From NCBI RefSeq assembly GCF_003935375.1, contig NZ_RHQM01000010.1, positions 119,873-183,872 of the forward strand: 64,000 nt of DNA, given 5' to 3'. The position numbers and the translations under genes are program-made. Positions 56,001 to 64,000 of the stretch are shown one piece after another; position 1 is the first letter of the stretch, and the number at the start of each line of letters is the position of its first letter. The DNA is from Stutzerimonas xanthomarina. Its GTDB lineage: Bacteria > Pseudomonadota > Gammaproteobacteria > Pseudomonadales > Pseudomonadaceae. Below the pieces are notes generated by a model. The model was not told the origin of the DNA. It did no database searches and worked only from the letters and a program-made list of their open reading frames with translations.

Positions 56001-56732
56001 GTGAACAAGCAGTGGATGGCCGTTGTTGCAGCGGTGACGCTGGTACAGGGGTGCGCGACAGTGGATCGTGGTTCGATCCCCGTGGTGGACTCAGGCGCTC
56101 CCGTTTCCGAGGAGGTGGCGGCTCGCCAGGGATACCGCGCGCCAGCCGCGGTCGCGACGCCAAGGCAGCAGCAGGAGGATTCTGGGGTGGTGGTGATGGT
56201 GCCGCAAGGCAGCTCTGCACCGCTTGAGACGTTCGCCGCGCCAGATGCACCCTTTGCCGGGTCGAGTGGAACGACAGGCGGAGATCAGCCTGCGTGGCAG
56301 CCGGCACCGTCAATCTCGGCGCCGGCCAGCACGCAGCAGCAACCGAGCATGCCCACCGGTATCCCGTCCTCCGGCAGCAGCAGCAGCGGCCTGGCCGCCG
56401 ACGAGCAGCTGGATGGCCCTGTGCTCGCGCTGTTGACTACGGCTCAACAGCAGCAGGGCGGTGGTGACCTGAATGGTGCGGCTTCCAGTCTCGAACGTGC
56501 GCAGCGTATTGCGCCGCGCGAGCCGCAGGTCCTTTATCGTCTGGCCCAGGTCCGGTTGGCGCAGGGGGATGCCACTCAGGCGGAGCAGCTGTCGCGCCGC
56601 GCATTGAGCTATGCCAGCGGGCGCCCGGCGCTGCAGGCCAGCCTCTGGGAGTTGATTGCGCAGGCACGTGAGCGGCGGGGCGACAGTGCCGGTGCCGCGC
56701 AGGCTCGTGAACGAGCCAAGGTCAATCTGTGA
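56001..56732 (+). CDS. TPR-containing outer-membrane lipoprotein
   Basis: 243-residue lipoprotein: signal with lipobox LVQGC (Cys at about residue 18), a low-complexity Ser/Gly/Pro/Gln-rich middle (about 40-130), and one or two tetratricopeptide-like repeats at the C-terminus (AASSLERAQRIAPREPQVLYRLAQVRLAQGDATQAEQLSRRAL). GTG at 56001 (or TTG 55998), with GAGAGG upstream. It is the first gene after mrcB and ends overlapping yqcC as TGATG. The position after a class A PBP suggests an accessory role in envelope growth (compare LpoB), but the sequence does not show LpoB likeness clearly. Confidence 0.8.
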   Translation: MNKQWMAVVAAVTLVQGCATVDRGSIPVVDSGAPVSEEVAARQGYRAPAAVATPRQQQEDSGVVVMVPQGSSAPLETFAAPDAPFAGSSGTTGGDQPAWQPAPSISAPASTQQQPSMPTGIPSSGSSSSGLAADEQLDGPVLALLTTAQQQQGGGDLNGAASSLERAQRIAPREPQVLYRLAQVRLAQGDATQAEQLSRRALSYASGRPALQASLWELIAQARERRGDSAGAAQARERAKVNL

Positions 56733-57058
56733 TGGATCCGCGCCTTCCGGCAGTCGCGCAGCAGCTGCTTTTGATCGAGCGCGAGCTGCGCACGCTTGAC
56801 ATGTGGAGCGTCGAGCCGCCGGCGCCGGAGGATCTGGCCAGCGTCGAGCCGTTTTGCGTGGATACGCTGCGCTTCGAGCAATGGCTGCAGTGGATATTCC
56901 TGCCGCGGATGAAGGCGATTGTCGAGGCGGATCATCCTCTGCCGCAGGCGTCGGGCATCTGTGCGATGGCAGAGCTGGTCTATCGGGAGGCGCGGGTAGT
57001 CAGTCTGCTCGAGGCACTGCGTGCTTTCGATGCGTTGATCGAGGCGCCTTCGCGCTGA
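56732..57058 (+). CDS. yqcC: YqcC family protein (DUF446)
   Basis: 108-residue YqcC (DUF446) protein: LLLIERELRTLDMWSVEPPAPEDLASVEPFCVDTLRFEQWLQWIFLPRMKAIV is the whole-family pattern, all-helical and cytoplasmic. In enterics yqcC lies beside truC, and a link to tRNA pseudouridylation has been suggested by neighbourhood only; truC is not here. ATG at 56732 overlapping the lipoprotein stop codon, so translationally coupled. Confidence 0.85.
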   Translation: MDPRLPAVAQQLLLIERELRTLDMWSVEPPAPEDLASVEPFCVDTLRFEQWLQWIFLPRMKAIVEADHPLPQASGICAMAELVYREARVVSLLEALRAFDALIEAPSR

Positions 57059-57100
57059 GCGGCTTGGCGCGCCGCCAGCGCAATACCTGAAGATGCGGTA

Positions 57101-57532
57101 TCAGTTGCAGTTTTCGGCGATCTTGTCGCGTGTTTCTGCGATCCTTGCCTGCCGCTCCTCTTCGGTGATTCGTCGGGTTTCACCCTTCTCTTCGACACGT
57201 ACCCGCGGATTGTTCTGCAGTTGCGCGAGGTTGGTGCGCATCGTCTCGCAATAGCGCTTGCGTTCGGCCTCTTGCTCAGCGACCTGGCGCTTCACCTTGC
57301 GATCGATGCTCTGCTGGTCGACCTCGGTTTCGTCCTCGACGACGGGGGCTGGCGTCGTGGTCGATTTTGCCGGCGCGGTAACGGTGTTGACGGTTTCCAC
57401 CTGCTGCCCTTGCGGCGGTTGCGCGCCGAAGTGCGTGACCCCCTGGGCGTCTACCCACTTGTATACCTGGGCGGCCATGACGTTGCCGCAAAGCGCCAGT
57501 ACCAAGCCGCCCGCAAGAAACATGAATCGCAT
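57101..57532 (-). CDS. DUF4124 exported protein
   Basis: 143 residues. Signal peptide (1-20, ending VMA-A), then a DUF4124 domain: QVYKWVDAQGVTHFGAQPPQGQ, followed by a polar linker and a charged coiled-coil region (EVDQQSIDRKVKRQVAEQEAERKRYCETMRTNLAQLQ, with KGETRRITEEERQARIAETRDKI). Function unknown; the domain is common in Pseudomonas secreted proteins. ATG at 57532; convergent with yqcC and divergent from ilvI. Confidence 0.85.
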   Translation of the reverse strand: MRFMFLAGGLVLALCGNVMAAQVYKWVDAQGVTHFGAQPPQGQQVETVNTVTAPAKSTTTPAPVVEDETEVDQQSIDRKVKRQVAEQEAERKRYCETMRTNLAQLQNNPRVRVEEKGETRRITEEERQARIAETRDKIAENCN

Positions 57533-57939
57533 GTCGTTACCTTCATTGGAATCGGAAACCGGCAGTCACTATACCCAAAAGCCAGAGCGCCGCTTCTGCA
57601 CCCTGTCACAGCTCAACGCTGCCCAAACACAACGGCGAGCTTGACTTGCTGGTGCTGAATCCGAACAATTCGAGGCTTGCTGTCCTGAGTCGCCTCGCCG
57701 CAAGCGATACCGGCTCAGTCTAGACAGACATGAGGTGCTACCCGCGCCGACCTGCATCACCCGCAACGCGTTACCTCGCGCTGGGTGGAGAGCCCGCGAC
57801 ACCAGGGTCTCTTCCAATACTGGCTCAGTCAGTGGCTGACGTAGTCGGCGACCACCGTCGCTCATGCCCTGCTGGCAGTAAACCTATTTCTGGCGGCTCC
57901 GACTTGGAATCGCTATCTGGCGTTTCAGAGGTGAACAAC
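57533..57939. other. Upstream region of ilvI
   Basis: 407 bases between divergent DUF4124 and ilvI. It carries a reading frame open in phase with ilvI from 57730 (70 codons, no family likeness), which is not a start. Inside are a GTCAG-TGG-CTGAC hairpin (57828-57840) but no T-run and no clear leader peptide rich in Leu/Ile/Val codons. I see no T-box or ilv attenuator. Promoters for both genes are expected here but not clear. Confidence 0.45.
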
Positions 57940-59664
57940 GTGGAACTCTTATCCGGCGCTGAAATGGTCGTCCGCTCCCTGCGTGACGAAGGCGTTAAGT
58001 ACATCTACGGGTACCCGGGCGGTGCCGTTCTGCATATCTACGATGCGCTTTTCAAGGAAAAGGCCATCGAACACATCCTGGTTCGTCACGAGCAGGCCGC
58101 CACGCACATGGCCGATGGCTATGCGCGCGCGACCGGCAAGGCCGGCGTGGTGCTGGTGACCTCCGGACCAGGGGCGACCAACGCCATCACCGGTATCGCC
58201 ACCGCCTTCATGGACTCGATCCCGATGGTGGTCATCTCCGGTCAGGTGCCCAGCACCATGGTCGGCACCGATGCCTTCCAGGAAACCGACATGATCGGTA
58301 TCTCCCGGCCCATCGTGAAGCACAGCTTCATGATCAAGCATCCTTCGGAAATCCCCGAAGTGATGAAAAAGGCGTTCTATCTCGCCGAATCCGGGCGTCC
58401 AGGGCCGGTTGTCATCGACATTCCGAAGGACATGACCAACCCGGCCGAGAAGTTCGAGTACGTCTATCCGAAGAAGGCCAAGCTGCGTTCGTACAGTCCG
58501 GCCGTGCGTGGACATTCGGGCCAGATTCGCAAAGCGGCGGAACTGCTGCTGGGAGCCAAGCGGCCCATCATCTACGCCGGTGGCGGCGTGATCCTGGGCA
58601 AGGCCTCGGCGCAATTGACCGAGCTGGCGAAGATGCTCAACCTGCCGGTGACCAACACCCTGATGGGCCTGGGTTGCTATCCGGGCGGTGACCGCCAGTT
58701 CGTCGGCATGCTCGGCATGCACGGCAGCTACACCGCCAACCTGGCCATGCACCATTCCGACGTGATCCTGGCGGTCGGTGCGCGCTTCGATGACCGCGTC
58801 ATCAATGGTGCGGCGAAATTCTGCCCGAACGCCAAGATCATCCATATCGACATCGATCCGGCGTCGATCTCCAAGACCATCAAGGCCGACATTCCGATCG
58901 TCGGTCCGGTCGACAGTGTGCTGACCGAGATGGTCGCCATCGTCAAGGAAATCGGTCAGACGCCGAATGCCGAGACGGTCGCCAGCTGGTGGAAACAGAT
59001 CGACGAGTGGCGCGGCAACCGCGGGCTGTTCCCCTACGACAAGGGCGATGGTTCGATCATCAAGCCTCAGGCCGCCATCGAGGTGCTTTGCGAAGTGACC
59101 AAGGGCGACGCCTATGTAGCCTCGGACGTCGGTCAACACCAGATGTTCGCCTGCCAGTACTACAAGTTCGACAAGCCCAACCGTTGGCTCAACTCGGGCG
59201 GCCTCGGCACCATGGGCTTTGGTCTGCCTGCAGCCATGGGCGTGAAGCTGAACTTCCCCGAAGCCGATGTCGCGGTGGTGACGGGTGAGGGCAGCATCCA
59301 GATGAACATCCAGGAGCTGTCCACCTGCCTGCAGTACGACCTGCCGGTGAAGATCATCAACCTCAACAACGGTGCGCTGGGAATGGTTCGCCAGTGGCAG
59401 GACATGGTGTACAACAGCCGCTATTCGCACTCCTACATGGAGTCGCTGCCAGACTTCGTCAAGCTGGCCGAGGCTTATGGTCACGTGGGAATGCGCATCA
59501 CCGACCTCAAGGACCTCAAGCCGATGATGGAAGAGGCGTTCGCCATGAAGGATCGCCTGGTCTTCCTGGATATCGCGGTCGATACCGCTGAGCACGTCTA
59601 TCCGATGCAGATCAAAGACGGTGCGATGCGCGACATGTGGCTGAGCAAGACGGAGCGGACCTGA
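57940..59664 (+). CDS. ilvI: Acetolactate synthase, large (catalytic) subunit
   Basis: First common step of branched-chain amino acid synthesis: acetolactate or acetohydroxybutyrate from pyruvate/2-ketobutyrate, using ThDP, FAD and Mg. 574 residues from GTG 57940 ([14 protein letters not shown]), with AGAGG 8 bases upstream. Motifs: [14 protein letters not shown] with [19 protein letters not shown] (the ThDP-activating Glu), FAD-binding [13 protein letters not shown], and the C-terminal ThDP site [15 protein letters not shown] with NNGALGMV. Operon ilvI-ilvH-ilvC. The product ketoisovalerate also feeds panB in this window. Confidence 0.97.
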   Translation: MELLSGAEMVVRSLRDEGVKYIYGYPGGAVLHIYDALFKEKAIEHILVRHEQAATHMADGYARATGKAGVVLVTSGPGATNAITGIATAFMDSIPMVVISGQVPSTMVGTDAFQETDMIGISRPIVKHSFMIKHPSEIPEVMKKAFYLAESGRPGPVVIDIPKDMTNPAEKFEYVYPKKAKLRSYSPAVRGHSGQIRKAAELLLGAKRPIIYAGGGVILGKASAQLTELAKMLNLPVTNTLMGLGCYPGGDRQFVGMLGMHGSYTANLAMHHSDVILAVGARFDDRVINGAAKFCPNAKIIHIDIDPASISKTIKADIPIVGPVDSVLTEMVAIVKEIGQTPNAETVASWWKQIDEWRGNRGLFPYDKGDGSIIKPQAAIEVLCEVTKGDAYVASDVGQHQMFACQYYKFDKPNRWLNSGGLGTMGFGLPAAMGVKLNFPEADVAVVTGEGSIQMNIQELSTCLQYDLPVKIINLNNGALGMVRQWQDMVYNSRYSHSYMESLPDFVKLAEAYGHVGMRITDLKDLKPMMEEAFAMKDRLVFLDIAVDTAEHVYPMQIKDGAMRDMWLSKTERT

Positions 59665-59666
59665 TC

Positions 59667-60158
59667 ATGAGACACATCATTTCCCTGCTGATGGAAAACG
59701 AACCGGGTGCGCTGTCTCGTGTGGTCGGCCTGTTTTCGCAACGCAACTACAACATCGAAAGCCTCACCGTGGCGCCGACCGAAGACCCGACCCTGTCGCG
59801 TCTAACGCTAACCACGGTAGGCCACGAGGAGGTGATCGAGCAGATCACCAAAAACCTCAACAAGCTGGTTGAGGTGGTCAAGCTGGTCGACCTGTCGGAA
59901 AGCGCCCATATCGAGCGTGAACTGATGCTGATCAAGGTCAAGGCCACCGGTGCCCAACGCGCCGAGGTCAAGCGAACCACCGATATCTTCCGCGGGCAGA
60001 TCGTCGACGTGACCACCAGCGTTTATACGATTCAGTTGGCCGGAACCAGTGACAAGCTGGACAGTTTCATCCAGGCCGTTGGCACTGCTTCGATCCTGGA
60101 GGTTGTGCGCAGTGGCGTCACCGGGATTTCCCGCGGTGACAAGGTGCTGAGTATCTAA
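59667..60158 (+). CDS. ilvH: Acetolactate synthase, small (regulatory) subunit
   Basis: 163 residues from ATG 59667. ACT domain at the N-terminus (RHIISLLMENEPGALSRVVGLFSQRNYNIESLTVAPTED) for feedback inhibition by valine, and a C-terminal ACT-like domain with ELMLIKVKATGAQRAEVKRTTDIFRGQIVDVT. Starts 2 bases after the ilvI stop. Its conserved N-terminal Asn/Gly residues that bind valine look intact. Confidence 0.96.
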   Translation: MRHIISLLMENEPGALSRVVGLFSQRNYNIESLTVAPTEDPTLSRLTLTTVGHEEVIEQITKNLNKLVEVVKLVDLSESAHIERELMLIKVKATGAQRAEVKRTTDIFRGQIVDVTTSVYTIQLAGTSDKLDSFIQAVGTASILEVVRSGVTGISRGDKVLSI

Positions 60159-60232
60159 CGGCTGGCGGACGCGTCGTCTCTCCAGTCAGTAACGTTTTAT
60201 CGAATGGCCCACGAGGCCGGCAACAGGGGTAA

Positions 60233-61252
<1,020 letters not shown>

Positions 61253-61270
61253 TCGTTCTACTGCTCGAGA

Positions 61271-61296
61271 AAACGCGGCTTCGGCCGCGTTTTTTC
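61271..61296 (+). terminator. Rho-independent terminator of ilvIHC
   Basis: 9-bp stem AAACGCGGC / GCCGCGTTT with a TTCG loop (61280-61283), followed by TTTTTC. Ends the ilvI-ilvH-ilvC transcript. Confidence 0.92.
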
Positions 61297-61406
61297 GTTC
61301 GGCCTGCCAGGCTTCTGGTATAAAACCCGGCTTTGGCCAGGCTGAACCCCAAGTCTCCAAGACTGGTCGAAATCTATCCGTAACCTGTTGTAGAAGGTGA
61401 ATGCGC

Positions 61407-62246
61407 ATGAGTGGACAACCCGAAGAGCCGAACAAGCCAGTCGAGCCAGAAAGCATTCTGCCGATCGACGAGCATGTCGAGGAGACCCAAGAGCCTGATG
61501 GGCGCAAGGTTCGTCATCGTGGCATCTATCTGCTGCCCAACCTGTTCACCACCGCCAACCTTTTTGCTGGTTTTTTTTCGATCATCACCGCGATTAACGG
61601 CAACTTCTACGTGGCCGCCGCCACGGTGTTCGTCGCCATGGTGCTCGATAGTCTGGATGGGCGCGTGGCTCGTCTCACCAATACCCAAAGCGCATTTGGT
61701 GCCGAGTACGATTCGCTGTCGGACATGGTTGCCTTTGGTCTGGCCCCCGCAGTGCTGGCGTACGAGTGGGCATTGTCCGAACTGGGTAATGTTGGTCTCA
61801 CCGTCGCCTTCATATATGTCGCTTGCGCCGCTCTGCGTCTGGCGCGTTTCAATACGCAGATCGGTAAGGTGGACAAGCGCTGGTTCATTGGTCTGGCTAG
61901 CCCGGCTGCGGCGGGAGTAGTCGCTGGCTGGGTCTGGGCTGTCTGGGCACTGGATGAGGTTGGTATTCGCGGAGTCGATCTGCCGCTCATATTGGTCATG
62001 CTGTTCGCGCTGATGGTCGCGGCCGCAGGTTTGTTGATGGTCAGCAATATCAAGTACTACAGCTTCAAGGATCTCGATTTGAAAGGGCGCGTACCTTTCG
62101 TCGCTATCCTGATAGTAGTGCTCGTGTTCGCTGTCGTATTCAGTGATCCGCCCCGCATTCTGCTGTTGATCTTCCTGGCGTATGCGGCGTCCGGTCCTGT
62201 GCAGTACCTGATGCAGTTGCGCCGCCGCAAGCGTGTCGAGGGTTGA
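61407..62246 (+). CDS. pssA: CDP-diacylglycerol-serine O-phosphatidyltransferase
   Basis: Makes phosphatidylserine, precursor of phosphatidylethanolamine. 279 residues with about 8 membrane helices and the CDP-alcohol phosphatidyltransferase motif DSLDGRVARLTNTQSAFGAEYDSLSD (DxxDGxxAR...GxxxDxxxD) near residues 76-101. This is the integral-membrane PssA (subclass II), not the peripheral enteric form. ATG at 61407, AAGG 9 bases upstream; an ATG 6 bases earlier is possible. Same strand as ilvC, but after its terminator. Confidence 0.93.
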   Translation: MSGQPEEPNKPVEPESILPIDEHVEETQEPDGRKVRHRGIYLLPNLFTTANLFAGFFSIITAINGNFYVAAATVFVAMVLDSLDGRVARLTNTQSAFGAEYDSLSDMVAFGLAPAVLAYEWALSELGNVGLTVAFIYVACAALRLARFNTQIGKVDKRWFIGLASPAAAGVVAGWVWAVWALDEVGIRGVDLPLILVMLFALMVAAAGLLMVSNIKYYSFKDLDLKGRVPFVAILIVVLVFAVVFSDPPRILLLIFLAYAASGPVQYLMQLRRRKRVEG

Positions 62247-62300
62247 TTTTCAACTCGGCTGCGCGTATTGCTCCATCGGAGTCAATACGCGGAGCAATCC

Positions 62301-63308
62301 ATGCTTATCAAGATTCCCGCCTCCGGCGAGTGCCGTGAGTCAGAGGTAACGACCGAGGCTGCTTACTTGAGCCGTCGGCAGATTCTTGGTGGGGTGATGC
62401 TTTCGGGGGCTGCCGCCGGATTGCCAGCTCTCGCTAAAGCTTCCGAGCGTTATCCTGGCGTTACATCGGCGCCAGCACCGAAATGGTTCACCGACAAGCT
62501 CGCCAGTGCCCGTTGGCAAGCAGTGGTCCCAGACGGCGAAGCCATCACGCCATTTGCGGACGCTTCCCAGTACAACAATTTCTACGAATTTGGCCCCAAC
62601 AAGGGTGATCCGGCGCGTCATGCTTCGACTTTGAAAGTGGAGCCTTGGTCGGTGTTGATCGACGGTGAGGTCGATCAGCCTGGGCGTTACGCTCTTGAGG
62701 AACTGTGCTCGGAAAGCCGACTCCAGGAACGCATCTATCGGCTTCGCTGTGTTGAAGCCTGGTCAATGGTCATTCCGTGGCTGGGATTTCCTTTGGCCGA
62801 TCTGATTCGCAAGGCCCAACCGCATTCCTCTGCGAAGTTCATTCGTTTCGAAACGGCGTACCGGTCGGAGGAAATGCGCGGAACCCGCTCCGGGTTTGGG
62901 CTGATCGATTGGCCCTATGTCGAAGGGTTGCGAATGGATGAGGCCATGCATCCGCTAACGTTGCTTGCAGTCGGGATGTATGGCCGTACGCTACTTAACC
63001 AGAATGGGGCGCCGCTGAGGCTGGTGGTCCCTTGGAAGTACGGCTTCAAGAGCATCAAGTCGATTGTACGCATCAGCTTCGTGCGCGAGCAGCCGATTAC
63101 GACCTGGCAGTCGATGGCGCCGCAGGAATATGGGTTCTACGCCAACGTCAACCCGAAGGTTTCGCATCCGCGATGGTCGCAAGCTCGTGAGCGCCGGCTC
63201 CCAGGAAGCCTGTTCAGCACAAACCTCCGGGACACCCAATTGTTCAACGGCTACGCGGAGCAAGTCGCGGGGTTATATAGCTCGATGGATCTCAGTAAGG
63301 ACTATTGA
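62301..63308 (+). CDS. msrP: Methionine sulfoxide reductase catalytic subunit MsrP
   Basis: Periplasmic molybdopterin enzyme that repairs oxidised methionines. 335 residues from ATG 62301: Tat signal with SRRQILGGVMLSGAAAG, then the sulfite-oxidase-like fold, NNFYEFGPNKGDPA, the Mo-ligand Cys in LRCVEAWSMVIPWLGFPL, and GAPLRLVVPWKYGFKSIKSI. It receives electrons from the MsrQ heme subunit encoded by the next gene, overlapping as TGATG (63306-63308). Confidence 0.95.
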   Translation: MLIKIPASGECRESEVTTEAAYLSRRQILGGVMLSGAAAGLPALAKASERYPGVTSAPAPKWFTDKLASARWQAVVPDGEAITPFADASQYNNFYEFGPNKGDPARHASTLKVEPWSVLIDGEVDQPGRYALEELCSESRLQERIYRLRCVEAWSMVIPWLGFPLADLIRKAQPHSSAKFIRFETAYRSEEMRGTRSGFGLIDWPYVEGLRMDEAMHPLTLLAVGMYGRTLLNQNGAPLRLVVPWKYGFKSIKSIVRISFVREQPITTWQSMAPQEYGFYANVNPKVSHPRWSQARERRLPGSLFSTNLRDTQLFNGYAEQVAGLYSSMDLSKDY

Positions 63309-63877
63309 TGCGCTACCCCGTGTGGCGGCCGGCGGTTTTCGCCTGCGCCGCGAGCTTGCCGTTGTATTGGCTGTATCTGGGCTGGCAGTTCGCGCTTGGT
63401 CCTGACCCAGGCAAGGTGCTGGTCGATAATCTCGGTGAAGGTGCGCTGGTTTTGCTGCTTCTGACGCTTTCGGTGACTCCGATGCAACGGCTGACGGGAT
63501 GGGGTGGCTGGCTTGCCGTCCGACGTCAGCTCGGACTGTGGTGTTTCACCTATGCACTGCTGCACCTGAGTGGTTATCTATACTTCTTGTTGGGTGGCGA
63601 GTTTTCTCGTTTGGGCGAGGAATTGCGCGAACGCCCCTATGTTCTGGTCGGTGGACTAGGGTTTGTCGGACTGACCGTCTTGGCGATGACATCATCCCGG
63701 TGGAGCATGCGCCGGCTTGGTAAGCGCTGGAAGAAAGTGCATAGGTTGGTTTATCTCATTGTCATTCTTGCGTTGCTGCATATGCTCTGGGTCGTTCGAG
63801 CGGACGCGGCCCGTTGGTTTCTCTATGCGGGTATTGCAATGGCGCTGTTCTTCTTGCGTGTTCCAGCGGTGACTTAG
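63308..63877 (+). CDS. msrQ: Heme-binding membrane subunit MsrQ
   Basis: 189-residue inner-membrane b-type heme protein with about 5-6 helices that passes quinone electrons to MsrP. Histidines in LLHLSGYLYF, KVHRLVYLIVILALLHMLW and the RWKKVHRL loop are the family heme ligands. ATG at 63308 overlaps the msrP stop, so MsrP and MsrQ are translationally coupled. In P. aeruginosa the next locus is a ribosomal RNA operon, and a strong promoter is visible just after this gene. Confidence 0.95.
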   Translation: MRYPVWRPAVFACAASLPLYWLYLGWQFALGPDPGKVLVDNLGEGALVLLLLTLSVTPMQRLTGWGGWLAVRRQLGLWCFTYALLHLSGYLYFLLGGEFSRLGEELRERPYVLVGGLGFVGLTVLAMTSSRWSMRRLGKRWKKVHRLVYLIVILALLHMLWVVRADAARWFLYAGIAMALFFLRVPAVT

Positions 63878-63934
63878 ACTCTCGCTTCAGTGCGCAGCCG
63901 AAAAGGTAGGGGTGAATAAAACTGAAATAAACGG

Positions 63935-63962
63935 TTGACGTTGATTTTCAGGCTCCTATAAT
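63935..63962 (+). promoter_or_regulatory. Strong sigma-70 promoter, probably for a stable RNA operon
   Basis: TTGACG (63935-63940), 16-base spacer, TATAAT (63957-63962), followed by a G/C-rich GCGCACCAC discriminator typical of stringently controlled stable-RNA promoters. The transcript would start near 63969 and leave the window; the neighbouring order msrQ then rRNA in Pseudomonas makes an rrn or tRNA operon likely. Confidence 0.7.
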
Positions 63963-64000
63963 GCGCACCACTTCCGGCGCAGTCCTTAAGCAAAACCTGT

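Noticed and set aside
57949..59595. Minus-strand frame of 548 codons opposite ilvI
   Set aside because: Antisense shadow of acetolactate synthase.

Overview
The window looks like one stretch of a Pseudomonas-type gammaproteobacterial chromosome, probably Pseudomonas sensu lato (stutzeri-like lineages fit). Supporting this are the high G+C coding bias, the CbrA/CbrB-CrcZ carbon-control locus, the RetS hybrid kinase, the iron-responsive small RNA PrrF, and gene order that matches (from memory, not from a search) several blocks of the P. aeruginosa genome. No phage, insertion sequence, integrase, CRISPR array or complete rRNA/tRNA gene was seen. The DNA is overwhelmingly core genome.

Layout. 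(1) 1-6.5 kb, plus strand: the translation/RNA-processing cluster infB (5' end cut by the window), rbfA, truB, rpsO, pnp. (2) 6.5-14 kb: a periplasmic BON-domain gene behind a complete sigma-54 promoter with IHF and activator sites; then, on the minus strand, two DUF2845 paralogues, a frame-disrupted DUF748 gene, an RlmI-like methyltransferase and an MpaB-type oxygenase. (3) 12.4-25.4 kb, minus strand: pgi, the pantothenate genes panD-panC-panB, folK, pcnB, the small RNA crcZ, cbrB, cbrA, the tiny overlapping gene cbrX, gluQ and dksA. (4) 25.6-31.7 kb: an aminotransferase with sfsA, a lone rfbD, an AEC transporter, a 28-residue membrane peptide and two membrane proteins. (5) 32-46.4 kb, minus strand: retS, purD, purH, fis, dusB, a DUF3426 protein, prmA, accC, accB, aroQ, dsbD. 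(6) 46.5-53.5 kb: a Rieske protein, a hmuU-hmuV-chaN heme/iron operon, prrF, a cyclic-nucleotide-binding protein, a TfoX-C protein, a methyltransferase and a phosphotransferase/P-loop kinase. (7) 53.6-64 kb, plus strand: mrcB, a lipoprotein, yqcC, a DUF4124 gene (minus), ilvI-ilvH-ilvC, pssA, msrP-msrQ, and at the very end a strong stable-RNA-like promoter whose transcript leaves the window.

How it works together. The regulatory DNA is the most informative part. CbrA-CbrB plus RpoN should drive CrcZ, whose six CA-rich motifs titrate Hfq/Crc and relieve carbon catabolite repression. PrrF sits under a Fur box next to the heme-transport operon and is present as a single copy here. A second, apparently uncharacterised RpoN promoter upstream of the BON gene has the full activator site - IHF - minus 24/minus 12 architecture. 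Most other genes serve translation, cofactor, nucleotide, fatty-acid, branched-chain amino acid and envelope biogenesis.
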